Below are positions 44,547 to 53,151 of a DNA stretch of 64,000 nucleotides, one piece after another. The stretch covers positions 2,046,001 to 2,110,000 of the forward strand of contig NZ_CP048751.1 in the NCBI RefSeq assembly GCF_011064825.1, read 5' to 3'. The translations under genes and the position numbers were made by a program. The notes under the pieces are model-generated. The model searched no databases. It had not been told where the DNA came from and saw only the letters and a list, made by a program, of their open reading frames with translations. This DNA comes from Brevundimonas mediterranea. GTDB taxonomy: Bacteria > Pseudomonadota > Alphaproteobacteria > Caulobacterales > Caulobacteraceae. Numbering within the stretch: the first letter of the stretch is position 1; each line of letters starts with the position of its first letter.

Positions 44547-45467
44547 ATGGCTCATCAGAACATCTTCGCCGGCAATCCCCTGGATCGGGCCGGCGACCTG
44601 CGCAACGATTCCGAATGGCTGGCCGAGCAGGAGGCCAATCCCGAAGCCCAGTCGATGGTGCTGTGGGAGGGGCGGCCGCTGGTCGAGGAGACGGCCGAGG
44701 GGCCGCGCCTGGCCTGGCTGTCGCTGAAACACGCGCGCGACATGGTTCCGGACCGCGATGTCTTCCTGGGTCTGTGGGCCGGGGCGCCGGTCTTCGCCAT
44801 CGAGTTCGAAGGCTCGATTGATCCGGCCGAAGGGCCGGTGAGGGGATTGGGCGCCTTCCACGAGATGCGCGGCGCCGCAGCCATCCTGCCGGCCCAGGAC
44901 GCGGCCATGGCGGGCGGGGCCAAGAGCCTGTTCGACTGGCGGCGCAAACATGGCTTCTGCGCCAACTGCGGCACGCTGAGCGAGACGACATCGGGCGGGT
45001 GGAAACGACGTTGCCCGGCCTGCGGGACCGAACATTTTCCGCGCGTCGATCCGGTCACCATCATGCTGCCGGTCTACAAGGGCGGGCCTGAGCCGATCTG
45101 TCTGCTGGGCCGCCAGGCGGCCTGGCCTGTCGGGCGGATGTCAGCCCTGGCCGGCTTCCTGGAGCCCGGCGAATCCATCGAAGAGGCCTGCGCCCGCGAG
45201 GTGAAGGAAGAGGCCGGCCTGACCGTGATCGACACAGCCTACCACTCCAGCCAGCCCTGGCCCTTCCCGTCGCAACTGATGATCGGCCTGATCGCCGAGG
45301 TGTCGGACGACCAGGCCCGGCCGGATCAGACCGAGCTGGAATCGGTGGCCTGGCTGACGCGGGCCGAGGCCAAGGCCGTGATCGCCGGCGAACATCCGAC
45401 CATCCAGGCCCCGCCGCCCTTCGCCATCGCCCACAGCCTGATCAAGGCCTGGGCGGAGGAAGGGTAG
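44547..45467 (+). CDS. nudC: NADH pyrophosphatase NudC
   Basis: NudC cleaves NAD(H) and removes NAD caps from RNA. The 306-residue protein has the zinc ribbon FCANCG and CPACG, a perfect Nudix box (GFLEPGESIEEACAREVKEEAGL) and the NudC-specific SQPWPFPSQLM. The N-terminal NUDIX-like domain is present. The start is the ATG at 44547; the open frame continues upstream into the 4.5S RNA gene and is not meaningful there. It is followed by palindromic element copy 3. Confidence 0.95.
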   Translation: MAHQNIFAGNPLDRAGDLRNDSEWLAEQEANPEAQSMVLWEGRPLVEETAEGPRLAWLSLKHARDMVPDRDVFLGLWAGAPVFAIEFEGSIDPAEGPVRGLGAFHEMRGAAAILPAQDAAMAGGAKSLFDWRRKHGFCANCGTLSETTSGGWKRRCPACGTEHFPRVDPVTIMLPVYKGGPEPICLLGRQAAWPVGRMSALAGFLEPGESIEEACAREVKEEAGLTVIDTAYHSSQPWPFPSQLMIGLIAEVSDDQARPDQTELESVAWLTRAEAKAVIAGEHPTIQAPPPFAIAHSLIKAWAEEG

Positions 45468-45477
45468 GGAGACTTTT

Positions 45478-45636
45478 CCCTCCCCCTGCGGGGGAGGGGG
45501 GGCGCGAAGCGACCGGGTGGGGGCGGCAAGGCAAGGCCGCACCTATCTGATTTCAACTTAAGTCCGCGAGACGTCGCCCGGCCCTCCCCACCCGGCCTCG
45601 CCTACGGCTCAGCCGCCCTCCCCCGCAGGGGGAGGG
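45478..45636. repeat. Palindromic element between convergent genes (copy 3)
   Basis: A 21-base hairpin (CCCTCCCCC-TGC-GGGGGAGGG, 45478-45498) is exactly inverted at 45616-45636. It fills the junction between the converging nudC and kdsB genes. Each half is a hairpin; the inner flanks also pair (CCGGGTGGGG against CCCCACCCGG). The layout matches elements at 20094 and 24674. Confidence 0.8.
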
Positions 45637-45650
45637 AGACGGATTCGCGT

Positions 45651-46373
45651 TCAGGCCAGCGCTCGCGCCGCCTCCAGGTCCGCCGGATTGTCGACGGACA
45701 GGGGGGCTTCGTCGATGACGGCGGCCCAGATCTGCATGCCCATCTCCAGCGCCCGCAGCTGTTCCAGTTTCTCGCGCTTCTCCAGCGGCGACGGGGGCGC
45801 GGCGCAGAAGCGGTTCAGGGCTGCGCGGCGATAGCCGTAGACGCCGATGTGACGCCAGATGGGGGCGTCGCCATACAGGGTCGAGCGGGTGAAATAGAGG
45901 GCGCGGCCCTGGCGTTCGTTCTCGCCCAGGGCCAGGATCGCCTTCACCACGTCGGGATTGGTCCGGTCCGACAGATCGGCCTCGATTGCGACCAGGGTGG
46001 CGATGTCGCAGCTCGGCTCGCCGTGCAGAATGGCGGCGCAGGCGGTCGCCAAACCGGGATCGGCGAAGGGCATGTCGCCCTGGACATTGATCACGGCGTC
46101 GAAATCGCCTTCCGGGTCGATGGCGTCGACGGCGGCGCGGATCCGGTCCGAGCCCGACGGCAGGTCGGGATCTGTCAGAATGGCGCGCCCGCCGATGGCC
46201 TCGATCGCGGCGACGATCTCGGGATCGCCCGCGGCGACCGCGACCGGCAGGCCCGAGGCCTCGGCCTGCTGATAGGCCCGCACGATCATGGGCTTGCCGC
46301 CGATATCGGCCAGGGGCTTGTTCGGCAGACGGGTCGCCGCCATGCGAGCGGGTATCAATATCAACGGATTCAT
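45651..46373 (-). CDS. kdsB: 3-deoxy-manno-octulosonate cytidylyltransferase
   Basis: KdsB activates Kdo as CMP-Kdo for lipopolysaccharide core synthesis. The 240-residue enzyme has the nucleotidyltransferase start ILIPARMAATRLPNKPLADIGGKPMIV and metal/substrate motifs INVQGDMPF, YFTRSTLYGD, HIGVYGYRRAAL and LEKREKLEQLRALEMG. Length and motif order are normal. It is divergent from the cytochrome c gene. Confidence 0.96.
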   Translation of the reverse strand: MNPLILIPARMAATRLPNKPLADIGGKPMIVRAYQQAEASGLPVAVAAGDPEIVAAIEAIGGRAILTDPDLPSGSDRIRAAVDAIDPEGDFDAVINVQGDMPFADPGLATACAAILHGEPSCDIATLVAIEADLSDRTNPDVVKAILALGENERQGRALYFTRSTLYGDAPIWRHIGVYGYRRAALNRFCAAPPSPLEKREKLEQLRALEMGMQIWAAVIDEAPLSVDNPADLEAARALA

Positions 46374-46532
46374 GAGTCTACTCGGAGCCTGCCTGGATCA
46401 GCCGCCGCTGTTGGAGCGTTCGCGCCGGTTGCGAACCCCGCGCTACCGTGTAAGACCTGATCAGGCAAGGAAGGCTTCGCTGCGTAAGACGGCGGAGGTG
46501 GGAAACCTTAGGGACGGGATGAGACGACGCGC

Positions 46533-47252
46533 ATGAGCGGCGATCTGAAATGGAACAAGATATTCGGTGCGGCCCTGGGGACGGCGTTCGTCATCCTGGT
46601 CGTGCAACAGGCGTCGGGCCTGATCTATCATTCCGCGCCGCCGGAAAAGATGGGGTATTTCGTCGATGCGCCCGATGAGGCCGCCGGCGCTGAACAGGCC
46701 GAGCTGCCGCCGGATTGGGGCACGGTCCTGCCGGCCGCCGATCTGGCCGCCGGCGAGGCCGCGTTCGCGCGCTGCCAAGCCTGCCACAATGCGGCGCAGG
46801 GCGGGGCCGACGGCATCGGCCCGAACCTGTTTGGCGTGGTCGGCGGCCCGGTCATGCACCGGGCGGGCTTCGCCTATTCGGACGCCATGGCCAAGCACAA
46901 GGCCGAGGCGCCGACCTGGGGCTATGACGAACTGAACAGCTTCATCACCGCTCCGGCTCGCTATGTGCCGGGCACCAAGATGTCCTTCGCCGGCATTCGC
47001 GATACGCAGACGCGGATCAATCTGATCGCCTGGCTGCGGAACCAGGGCTCGGGCGGCTTCGCCATTCCGGCGCCCGATCCGGCCCGTCAGCCCGGCGCGA
47101 CGGCCCCGGCCGAAGGAGAAGCGGCGCCTGCCGAGGGCGCGCCTGCGACCGAGGCGACCGGCGAAACCCCGGCTGTCGGCGCTGCCCCCACGACACAGCA
47201 GACCCCGGCGGCTCCGCCCGCTGCGACCAGCGCAGCGCCGCCGAACACCTGA
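46533..47252 (+). CDS. Membrane-anchored class I cytochrome c
   Basis: The 239-residue protein has an uncleaved N-terminal anchor (FGAALGTAFVILVVQQASGLIY), a single haem site FARCQACHN (CxxCH), and the methionine ligand in PGTKMSFAGIRD. The haem domain resembles CycM/cytochrome c552, which carries electrons from the bc1 complex to terminal oxidase. A C-terminal tail of about 60 residues is Ala/Pro/Thr-rich and probably disordered. A rho-independent terminator follows at 47281. Confidence 0.93.
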   Translation: MSGDLKWNKIFGAALGTAFVILVVQQASGLIYHSAPPEKMGYFVDAPDEAAGAEQAELPPDWGTVLPAADLAAGEAAFARCQACHNAAQGGADGIGPNLFGVVGGPVMHRAGFAYSDAMAKHKAEAPTWGYDELNSFITAPARYVPGTKMSFAGIRDTQTRINLIAWLRNQGSGGFAIPAPDPARQPGATAPAEGEAAPAEGAPATEATGETPAVGAAPTTQQTPAAPPAATSAAPPNT

Positions 47253-47280
47253 GATCGACCTCGCATGGTCGGAATTGAAG

Positions 47281-47316
47281 CGGGGCGGCCTTTGCAGGCC
47301 GCCCCGTCGTCTTTTT
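47281..47316 (+). terminator. Rho-independent terminator after the cytochrome c gene
   Basis: CGGGGCGGCC, loop TTTGCA, GGCCGCCCCG form a 10-base perfect stem, followed by TCGTCTTTTT. It lies just past the cytochrome stop and before the convergent nitroreductase stop. Confidence 0.88.
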
Positions 47317-47335
47317 GGGCCCTGATCGCGGGTGG

Positions 47336-47950
47336 TCAGAGAATCTTCGCCGCCTGCTCGAACGACAGGCGCGGCGAGCGCGGGAAAAGGTTCTCTTCCG
47401 TGCCGTAGCCGAGGTTGAGGATGTAGTTCGGCTCGACATTGCTGTCGGGGAAGAATTCCGCCTTCACGGCGGCGGCGTCGAAGCCGGACATGGGGCCGAC
47501 GTCCAGGCCCAGGGCTCGGGCGGCGATGGTCAGATATCCGCCCTGAAGCGAGGCGTTGCGGAAGGCGCTCTCGCGACGTCCGGCCTCATCGGCGAACCAG
47601 GCCTTGGCCCCCGGCGCGTGCGGGAACAGGGCGTCCAGATGCTCGTGGAAGTCGATGTCCTGGGCGATGATCAGGTTCACCGGCGCCTGCTGGGTCTTGG
47701 CGCGATTGCCCTCGCTCATCAGCGGGATCAGCCGCGCCTTGGCCTCGGGCGAGGTGACGAAGACGAACCGGGCGGGGCTGGCGTTGACCGCCGTGGGGCC
47801 GAACTTGGTCAGGTCGTACAGTTGGCGCAGCAGGTCTGGCGCGACCGGGCGGTCGCTCCAGGCGTTGCGGGTGCGCGCCTCGGTGAAGAGTTGCGACAGG
47901 GCCGCGTCCGACAGCGGGGCGTCGCGTTGGGTGACAGCATCATAGGCCAT
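47336..47950 (-). CDS. Nitroreductase-family protein, RutE-like
   Basis: The 204-residue flavoprotein resembles malonic semialdehyde reductase RutE/YdfG-like enzymes that reduce 3-oxopropanoate to 3-hydroxypropanoate in pyrimidine breakdown. Visible features are [39 protein letters not shown], an FMN/NAD(P)H-binding segment, and [22 protein letters not shown]. No other rut genes are adjacent. The upstream gap (47951-48115) is AT-richer and includes AAGTGCA twice. Confidence 0.88.
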   Translation of the reverse strand: MAYDAVTQRDAPLSDAALSQLFTEARTRNAWSDRPVAPDLLRQLYDLTKFGPTAVNASPARFVFVTSPEAKARLIPLMSEGNRAKTQQAPVNLIIAQDIDFHEHLDALFPHAPGAKAWFADEAGRRESAFRNASLQGGYLTIAARALGLDVGPMSGFDAAAVKAEFFPDSNVEPNYILNLGYGTEENLFPRSPRLSFEQAAKIL

Positions 47951-48115
47951 GGGAAGGCGTCCTGATTATGAAAAGCAACAAGTGCAGGTGCTGATCTAGT
48001 CGCTTCAGCAACTGTTTCAAGTGCAAATCAGGCAATCCATCGTTTCCAAGGGGACGCACGTCATCCGGGCGAAACACCCCTGTCGCACCGGCCGGCTTCG
48101 TCTTATCTAGGGGGC

Positions 48116-48445
48116 ATGAAAGACCTTACCCAACTGATGCAGCAGGCTCAGGCGATGCAGCAAAAGCTGCAGGACGCCCAGGCGAAGATGGCCGAAACCT
48201 CCGCCGAGGGCTCCTCGGGCGGCGGCCTTGTGACCGTGGCCCTGAAGGGCGCCGGCGAGATCACCGCGATCAAGATCGACGACAGCCTGCTGTCGCCCGG
48301 CGAGGGCGAGATCCTGGCCGACCTGATCGTGGCCGCCCACGCCGACGCCAAGCGCAAGCTGGACGAGGTCAACAACGCCCTGATGCGGGAAGCCGCAGGT
48401 CCGATGGCCGGGATGAATATTCCCGGAATGCCGAAACTGTTCTGA
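48116..48445 (+). CDS. ybaB: YbaB/EbfC-family nucleoid-associated protein
   Basis: This 109-residue DNA-binding protein forms a tweezer-like dimer and binds DNA with little sequence preference. The family pattern is clear: a long N-terminal helix [27 protein letters not shown], then [22 protein letters not shown], and a C-terminal helix. It overlaps recR by one base (TGATG). The pair usually sits directly behind dnaX; here dnaX is 3.9 kb away on the other strand. Confidence 0.95.
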   Translation: MKDLTQLMQQAQAMQQKLQDAQAKMAETSAEGSSGGGLVTVALKGAGEITAIKIDDSLLSPGEGEILADLIVAAHADAKRKLDEVNNALMREAAGPMAGMNIPGMPKLF

Positions 48446-49062
48446 TGGCCGCTTCCGCCGGGCCGGAGATCGAGCGGCTGATCTCCCTTCTCGCCAAACT
48501 GCCAGGGCTCGGCCCGCGCTCGGCCCGGCGCGCGGCCCTGGCCCTGCTGAAGCGGCGCGAGCAATTGCTTGTGCCGCTGGCGGCGTCCCTGGCCGAGACG
48601 GCCGAGAAGGTGGTGTCCTGTTCGGTCTGCGGCGCGCCCGACACCCGCGACCCCTGCGCCATCTGTTCCGACGGATCGCGCGACAACGGCCTGATCTGCG
48701 TGGTCGAGGAGGCCGGCGCCCTGTGGGCCATGGAGCGGTCCGGCGCCTTCCGCGGCAAATATCATGTGCTGGGGGGCCTGTTGTCGGCCCTGGACGGGGT
48801 CGGCCCCGAACATCTGCGCATCGCCGAACTGGTCGGGCGGGTCAGACACCAGAACGAGGGGGGCGGCGCCGTGCGCGAGGTCGTCCTGGCCCTGCCCGCC
48901 ACCGTCGACGGCCAGACCACCGCCCATTATGTCGCCGAACGCATCTCGGGCCCCGACGTCCAGGTCACCTCCCTGGCGCGCGGCGTGCCGGTGGGCGGCG
49001 AGTTGGACTGGCTGGACGACGGCACCATTGTTCAGGCCATGCGGGCGCGAAGGCCGGCGTGA
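48445..49062 (+). CDS. recR: Recombination protein RecR
   Basis: RecR, with RecF and RecO, loads RecA at gaps. The 205-residue protein has the helix-hairpin-helix [17 protein letters not shown], a four-cysteine zinc finger [16 protein letters not shown] and the Toprim domain ([29 protein letters not shown]). Its start overlaps the ybaB stop. It is the last gene of that pair; the next gene begins 70 bases on. Confidence 0.96.
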   Translation: MAASAGPEIERLISLLAKLPGLGPRSARRAALALLKRREQLLVPLAASLAETAEKVVSCSVCGAPDTRDPCAICSDGSRDNGLICVVEEAGALWAMERSGAFRGKYHVLGGLLSALDGVGPEHLRIAELVGRVRHQNEGGGAVREVVLALPATVDGQTTAHYVAERISGPDVQVTSLARGVPVGGELDWLDDGTIVQAMRARRPA

Positions 49063-49132
49063 CGATTCGCCGGGATTGATCCCGGTCTCGAAACGCGCTG
49101 TGGTGGTCGTCAGGTGTTCGTGGGGGCGAAGA

Positions 49133-49381
49133 ATGGGGCGTGAGGTCAAGGTGGCGCTGGGCGCTGCGGCGGGAATCGCCGCCCTGGTGATCGGGTTCAT
49201 CTTCCTGGTCCGTTTCGCCGTGCCCCTGATCCTGGAAGCGCATTTCGCCGGCAGTCTGATCACCGCCTCGGTCGTCGGGATCGCCGGCATTCTGGCCCTG
49301 TGCTGGGCGGCGTGGCGACTGTTCGCCTGGGCGTCGCGGGCGTTGGGTGTATCTGACACTGTCTCGGGGGGAGACCAATGA
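49133..49381 (+). CDS. Small two-helix membrane protein coupled to an SPFH gene
   Basis: This 82-residue protein has a lysine-containing start (MGREVKVAL) and two hydrophobic helices (GAAAGIAALVIGFIFLVRFAVPLIL and LITASVVGIAGILALCWAAWRLFAW), with a short polar tail. I do not recognise the family. The ATG at 49133 follows a purine-rich GGGGGCGAAG. Its stop overlaps the start of the SPFH gene by four bases, which implies a matched amount of the two products, perhaps as partners. Confidence 0.75.
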   Translation: MGREVKVALGAAAGIAALVIGFIFLVRFAVPLILEAHFAGSLITASVVGIAGILALCWAAWRLFAWASRALGVSDTVSGGDQ

Positions 49382-50418
49382 GCTTTGGAACCGGCGGGAT
49401 AAAACCGCCCAGCCTGCGGGGCGGGTCCGTGACGCGCACCGTCCTCATGATCTCAGCCATACTCGGCCTGATCGTGGTCGCGTCCATCAGCGTCTCGTCG
49501 TGCAGCGTCACGGTCGAGAGCGGCTATATGGGCATCAAGACCACCAAGTTCGGGCCGAACCCCGGCGTGCAACGTGACGAATTGGGTCCGGGCTTCCACT
49601 GGGAGGGGATCGGCGAGAAGATCCGCACCTATCAGACCCTGCAACGCACCTATTCCTACACGCGCGAGCCGAACGCCGATGGACGCGAGAACGAGGAGAT
49701 CATGTTCTCCGACGTTCTGGGTCTGCCGATGACCGCCGACGTGGCCCTGACCTTCAAGGTGCGCGAGGATCGGGCGGCCGATCTCTACGCCACCTGGCGC
49801 CAGGAGTTCGACGCCTTCATCGACGGCCCGCTGCGCACCTCGGTGCGCGCCGCCATCGCCCGCGAGACCGAAAAACTGCCCGTGGCCTGTAACGCCCAGC
49901 AGTCGAGCGTCCCGGTCGTCGCGCCCGTGGCGGCGCCAGGCGCCCCCATCGTCCCCGTCGGCACCCAGGACGCCGAGGACTGCCCTGGCCAACTGATCGG
50001 TCCGGGACGCCAGATCGTGCTTCAGAAGGCCATGCAAGCCTTGCAACGCGAATGGGCGCCCCAGGGGCTGGACATCATCCGGATGGAGTGGGTCGGGTCG
50101 ATCCGCTACCCCGAGAGCGTCGTCACCGCCATCCAGTCGCGCACCACGGCCGAGCAGAACACGCGCGCGGCTCTGGAGCGGGTCAATCTGGAGCGCGCCA
50201 ACGCCGAGGCCCGCATCGCTCAGGCGCGCGGCCAGGCCGAGGCCAACCGGTTGCTGGCGGAATCGATCCGGTCCAACCCCGAGGTGGTCCGCCTGCGCGA
50301 GGTCGAACGCACCCTGGGCGTCTGCCCGCTGGATGCGGAAACCTGCGTCGTCGGCTCCGGCATCGACGTTTCGGCCCTGATCGCATCCCGCAACGCGGCC
50401 TCGGGGGCGGACCGTTAA
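49378..50418 (+). CDS. SPFH/band 7 (prohibitin-like) membrane protein
   Basis: The 346-residue protein has a single N-terminal membrane helix (TRTVLMISAILGLIVVASISVSSC) followed by the SPFH fold (VESGYMGIKTTKFG, FKVREDRAADLYATW, IRYPESVVTAIQSRTTAEQNTRAALERVNLERANAEARIAQARGQAEANRLLAESI). The last part is the coiled coil that assembles rings. SPFH proteins scaffold membrane microdomains and proteases. An internal linker rich in Ala/Pro/Val (about residues 178-195) is unusual. It is coupled to the small membrane protein upstream and precedes rmuC. Confidence 0.9.
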   Translation: MSFGTGGIKPPSLRGGSVTRTVLMISAILGLIVVASISVSSCSVTVESGYMGIKTTKFGPNPGVQRDELGPGFHWEGIGEKIRTYQTLQRTYSYTREPNADGRENEEIMFSDVLGLPMTADVALTFKVREDRAADLYATWRQEFDAFIDGPLRTSVRAAIARETEKLPVACNAQQSSVPVVAPVAAPGAPIVPVGTQDAEDCPGQLIGPGRQIVLQKAMQALQREWAPQGLDIIRMEWVGSIRYPESVVTAIQSRTTAEQNTRAALERVNLERANAEARIAQARGQAEANRLLAESIRSNPEVVRLREVERTLGVCPLDAETCVVGSGIDVSALIASRNAASGADR

Positions 50419-50485
50419 AGCCCTTACCGGAAGGCCGGTCGCGGATCGGCTTTTCCGGGAAGGCGACTCCCGCTAGGAACGGAGC

Positions 50486-51700
50486 ATGAACATGCTCGCG
50501 CTGATCCTCGCCGTCCTCGCCGCCGCCTTGGGGGGCGGTTTCCTGTGGGCCTTCATGGGGTGGCAAAAAGCACAGGGGGCGCTGTCGGCGGCCCTGGCGC
50601 GCATTGATCTGGTCGAGGAGAGCCGGGTCACGATGGGCGAACTGCTGAAGGCCCAGGCGGCCCAGTCGGCCCAGGTGGTCGCCGACCAGATGGTCAGTCG
50701 CGCGACCGAGACCTTCCGCGCCCAGGACCAGTTGGCGCGCGAGCGGATGGCGGCCCAGCTGAAGCCGGTGGCCGACACCTTGACGAAGTTTCAGGAACAT
50801 GTCGCGGCGCTGGAGAAGACCCGGGCCGAGGAGACCGGCGGCCTGAAGGAACAGCTGACCCAGCTGATGGCGGCTTCGTCGGCCACGCGGGACGAGGCGC
50901 GCAAACTGACCGAGGCCCTGCGCGGCAACACCGGCCGGCGCGGTCGCTGGGGCGAGCAGACCTGCCGCAATGTGCTGGAGGCCGCCGGCATGGCCGGCCG
51001 GTTCGACTTTACCGAACAGACCTCGAGCGCCGATGACGAGGGGCGGCAGAACCGGCCCGACTTCCTGGTGCGTCTGCCGGGCGGCGGCCTGTTCGTGATC
51101 GACGCCAAGGTGCCCCTAGCCTTTGATGACGAGGAGGGCGACGAGGAGGCGCGCGCCCGGTCTGTCGGTCTGCGCATCGCCGCCAGCCTGAAAACCCATG
51201 TGCGCCAGCTGTCGTCCAAGGCCTATCAGGACCAGTTCAAGCCCAGCCCCGATTTCGTCGTCCTGTTCGTGCCGGGCGACAGCTTCCTGTCCACCGCCCT
51301 GGACCATGCGCCGGACTTGCTGTCGGACGCGATGGAATCGCGGGTCGTCATCGCCACCCCCTCCACCCTGTTCGCCCTGTGCAAGGCCGTGGCCTATGGC
51401 TGGCGGGCCGAGGAACAGGCGGCCAACGCCGACAAGGTCGCCGCCCTGGGGCGCGAACTCTACAAACGGCTGTCGGTCATGGGCGGCCACGCCTCGGCGG
51501 TCGGCCGGGCGCTGGATCAGGCGGTCGGGAAATATAACCAGTTCGTCGGCTCGCTGGAGAGCCAGGTCATGGTCTCGGCCCGCCGGTTCGAGGATCTGCA
51601 GGTGGACCACGAGGGCAAGGAAATTCCTGCGCTTGCTCAGGTCGAAACCCAGCCGCGCACCATCGCCCGGCCGGAGTTGACGGCGCCGACAGACAACTGA
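50486..51700 (+). CDS. rmuC: RmuC-family DNA recombination protein
   Basis: The 404-residue protein has an N-terminal membrane helix (ALILAVLAAALGGGFLWAFM), a coiled-coil section and the RmuC domain (GRWGEQTCRNVLEAAGMAGRFDF, RPDFLVRLPGGGLFVIDAKVPLAFDD, FVVLFVPGDSFLSTAL). The FVIDAKVP motif resembles a restriction-type nuclease core. Loss of rmuC in Escherichia coli raises inversion at short inverted repeats. It follows the SPFH gene by 67 bases and may be co-transcribed. Confidence 0.94.
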   Translation: MNMLALILAVLAAALGGGFLWAFMGWQKAQGALSAALARIDLVEESRVTMGELLKAQAAQSAQVVADQMVSRATETFRAQDQLARERMAAQLKPVADTLTKFQEHVAALEKTRAEETGGLKEQLTQLMAASSATRDEARKLTEALRGNTGRRGRWGEQTCRNVLEAAGMAGRFDFTEQTSSADDEGRQNRPDFLVRLPGGGLFVIDAKVPLAFDDEEGDEEARARSVGLRIAASLKTHVRQLSSKAYQDQFKPSPDFVVLFVPGDSFLSTALDHAPDLLSDAMESRVVIATPSTLFALCKAVAYGWRAEEQAANADKVAALGRELYKRLSVMGGHASAVGRALDQAVGKYNQFVGSLESQVMVSARRFEDLQVDHEGKEIPALAQVETQPRTIARPELTAPTDN

Positions 51701-51701
51701 G

Positions 51702-51784
51702 CTTGTCTCTTTGACAAGTGTGCTTGACAGCTCGCTAAGCCTCGTGAGACAAGCATCCTTGTCATAAGGACAAGGAGCATTGTC
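51702..51784. promoter_or_regulatory. Array of TTGTC/GACAA half-sites upstream of the Xre operon
   Basis: Two inverted repeats share one pattern, CTTGTC-N5-GACAAG, at 51702-51718 (spacer TCTTT) and 51758-51774 (spacer ATAAG; the outer bases extend the pairing to 7). Extra half-sites are CTTGAC (51723), GACAAG (51748) and ATTGTC (51779), giving seven half-sites in about 80 bases. The last runs into the start codon of the membrane protein at 51785. The Xre protein encoded at 52254 is the obvious candidate binder. Confidence 0.65.
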
Positions 51785-52243
51785 ATGGCCAAAGGCCTCT
51801 GGAAACTCATCGCCCTGTCGCTGGCCGGCGTGCTGGCGGTCATGGTGATCGTTGTCATCTCGGCGGTCGTCTTCGTCTTCGCCTCAAACCGCGGTTTGGT
51901 CGAGGAGGACACAGCCTTGCTGGCGGTCATCGGCGTCATGGCGGTGCTGATGATGGCCTTGGCGCTCTGGCTCGGTTTCGCCTGGATGGTTCGTATCGAC
52001 GAGGCGGCGCGCGAGGCGCACAAGGCGGCCTGGTATTACGGCGGGTCCGTCGGTCTCGCTGTAGGCGGCGTCTTCATCGTCCTTGCCACCGCGCCGCCGG
52101 CTGAGCGGTTTGTGATCGCTTCTCCCTTCGACGGTCGGACCGACCCCGCCGCCTACGCCGCGACCGGCGCCCTGGGCATGATGGCGCTGATGCTGATCGG
52201 TTACGCCGTGGTCTGGGGCTGGTGGTGGCTGGCGCGCCGGTGA
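51785..52243 (+). CDS. Four-helix membrane protein, unknown function
   Basis: This 152-residue inner-membrane protein has four hydrophobic helices (LIALSLAGVLAVMVIVVISAVVFVF, LLAVIGVMAVLMMALALWLGFAW, YYGGSVGLAVGGVFIVLATA, ALGMMALMLIGYAVVWGWWWL). I do not recognise the family. It is the first gene behind an operator-like array and is followed after 10 bases by a small Xre regulator, a common arrangement for self-regulated membrane stress modules. Confidence 0.75.
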   Translation: MAKGLWKLIALSLAGVLAVMVIVVISAVVFVFASNRGLVEEDTALLAVIGVMAVLMMALALWLGFAWMVRIDEAAREAHKAAWYYGGSVGLAVGGVFIVLATAPPAERFVIASPFDGRTDPAAYAATGALGMMALMLIGYAVVWGWWWLARR

Positions 52244-52253
52244 GGGCTGACCC

Positions 52254-52457
52254 ATGAACAACCGCCTCAAGGTGCTGCGGGCCGAGCGCGACTGGTCCCA
52301 GGCCCATCTCGCCGAACTGCTGGGCGTGTCGCGCCAGACCGTCAATGCGCTGGAGACCGGCCGCTACGACCCCTCCCTGCCGCTGGCCTTCAAGATCGCC
52401 CGCATCTTCGATCAACCGATCGAGTCCATTTTCTCGGAAGAGGAGAACAACGGATGA
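52254..52457 (+). CDS. Small Xre-family transcriptional regulator
   Basis: This 67-residue protein is a bare Cro/CI helix-turn-helix: NNRLKVLRAERDWSQAHLAELLGVSRQTVNALETGRYDPSLPLAFKIARIFDQPIESIF. The SRQTVNALE recognition helix resembles regulators of the YozG/SinR-like class that sit in membrane-protein operons. It overlaps the following membrane-protein gene by four bases (ATGA). Autoregulation through the upstream TTGTC array is the simplest inference. Confidence 0.92.
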   Translation: MNNRLKVLRAERDWSQAHLAELLGVSRQTVNALETGRYDPSLPLAFKIARIFDQPIESIFSEEENNG

Positions 52458-53107
52458 CCGCTTCATCCCCCAAAAACGCTCGCCTGCCGCGTCGTCTGCT
52501 GGTCGGCTTCGGCTTCGGCGCGGTCATGGGGGCCGCCGGCTATGTCTTCGGCCGAACGGTCCTGCCCCAGCTGATCGGGCCGGACGCCCTGGACGGCCTG
52601 AACCTGCGATGGTCAGACGCCCTGGCGGCCTTGACTGGAATCGCCCTGATGATCGGCGCCGGTGCGGTCATGGTCATCAGTCTGGACCCGCGCCGCCTGG
52701 CCCGGATGTATCATCTGGAAGAGCCCGCCTCGTCTGAGGAGGTCGGCCAGGCCCGCTTCCAGGCGGCCGTCTTGGGCTTCTCCGGCTTCATCCTGCTGCT
52801 GCCCCTGGCCTTCTCTCTGGCGGGACTGGCCGGCGGCATGGCGATGGGCCTGATCATTCTGCTGTTCGCCGTTCATACGGTGCTGAACATCAGGATGTGG
52901 CGCGGCGTCGATGAACTGCTGCGCCGCACCACCCTGGAGGCCGCCACCGCGACCTTCTTCCTGGGACAGGGGCTGCTGTTCCTGTGGGCGGCAGCCGAGC
53001 GGCTCAGCCTGCTGCCGCCGCTCACCGCCTGGGACGTCTACGCCGTCCTGATGACCCTCTACCTGTTCGTCTCCGCCGTCGTGTCCGCCCGTCGCGGGCT
53101 CGCCTGA
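52454..53107 (+). CDS. Multi-spanning membrane protein, unknown function
   Basis: The 217-residue protein has about six hydrophobic segments (LLVGFGFGAVMGAAGYVFG, LAALTGIALMIGAGAVMVISL, AAVLGFSGFILLLPLAFSLAGLAGGMAMGLIILLFAVHTVL, ATFFLGQGLLFLWAA, VYAVLMTLYLFVSAVVSA). I do not recognise it. Its start overlaps the Xre gene, so it is part of the same operon. Confidence 0.75.
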   Translation: MTASSPKNARLPRRLLVGFGFGAVMGAAGYVFGRTVLPQLIGPDALDGLNLRWSDALAALTGIALMIGAGAVMVISLDPRRLARMYHLEEPASSEEVGQARFQAAVLGFSGFILLLPLAFSLAGLAGGMAMGLIILLFAVHTVLNIRMWRGVDELLRRTTLEAATATFFLGQGLLFLWAAAERLSLLPPLTAWDVYAVLMTLYLFVSAVVSARRGLA

Positions 53108-53151
53108 GGCGCTCGCTTTCTTCACCTCGCTTTCAACCAAAGGAAACAACC

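Noticed and set aside
47985..48025. AGCAACTGT shared between the nitroreductase promoter and the MarR gene start region (16449)
   Set aside because: A single shared 9-mer is close to chance expectation in 64 kb; there is no dyad symmetry around it in both places.
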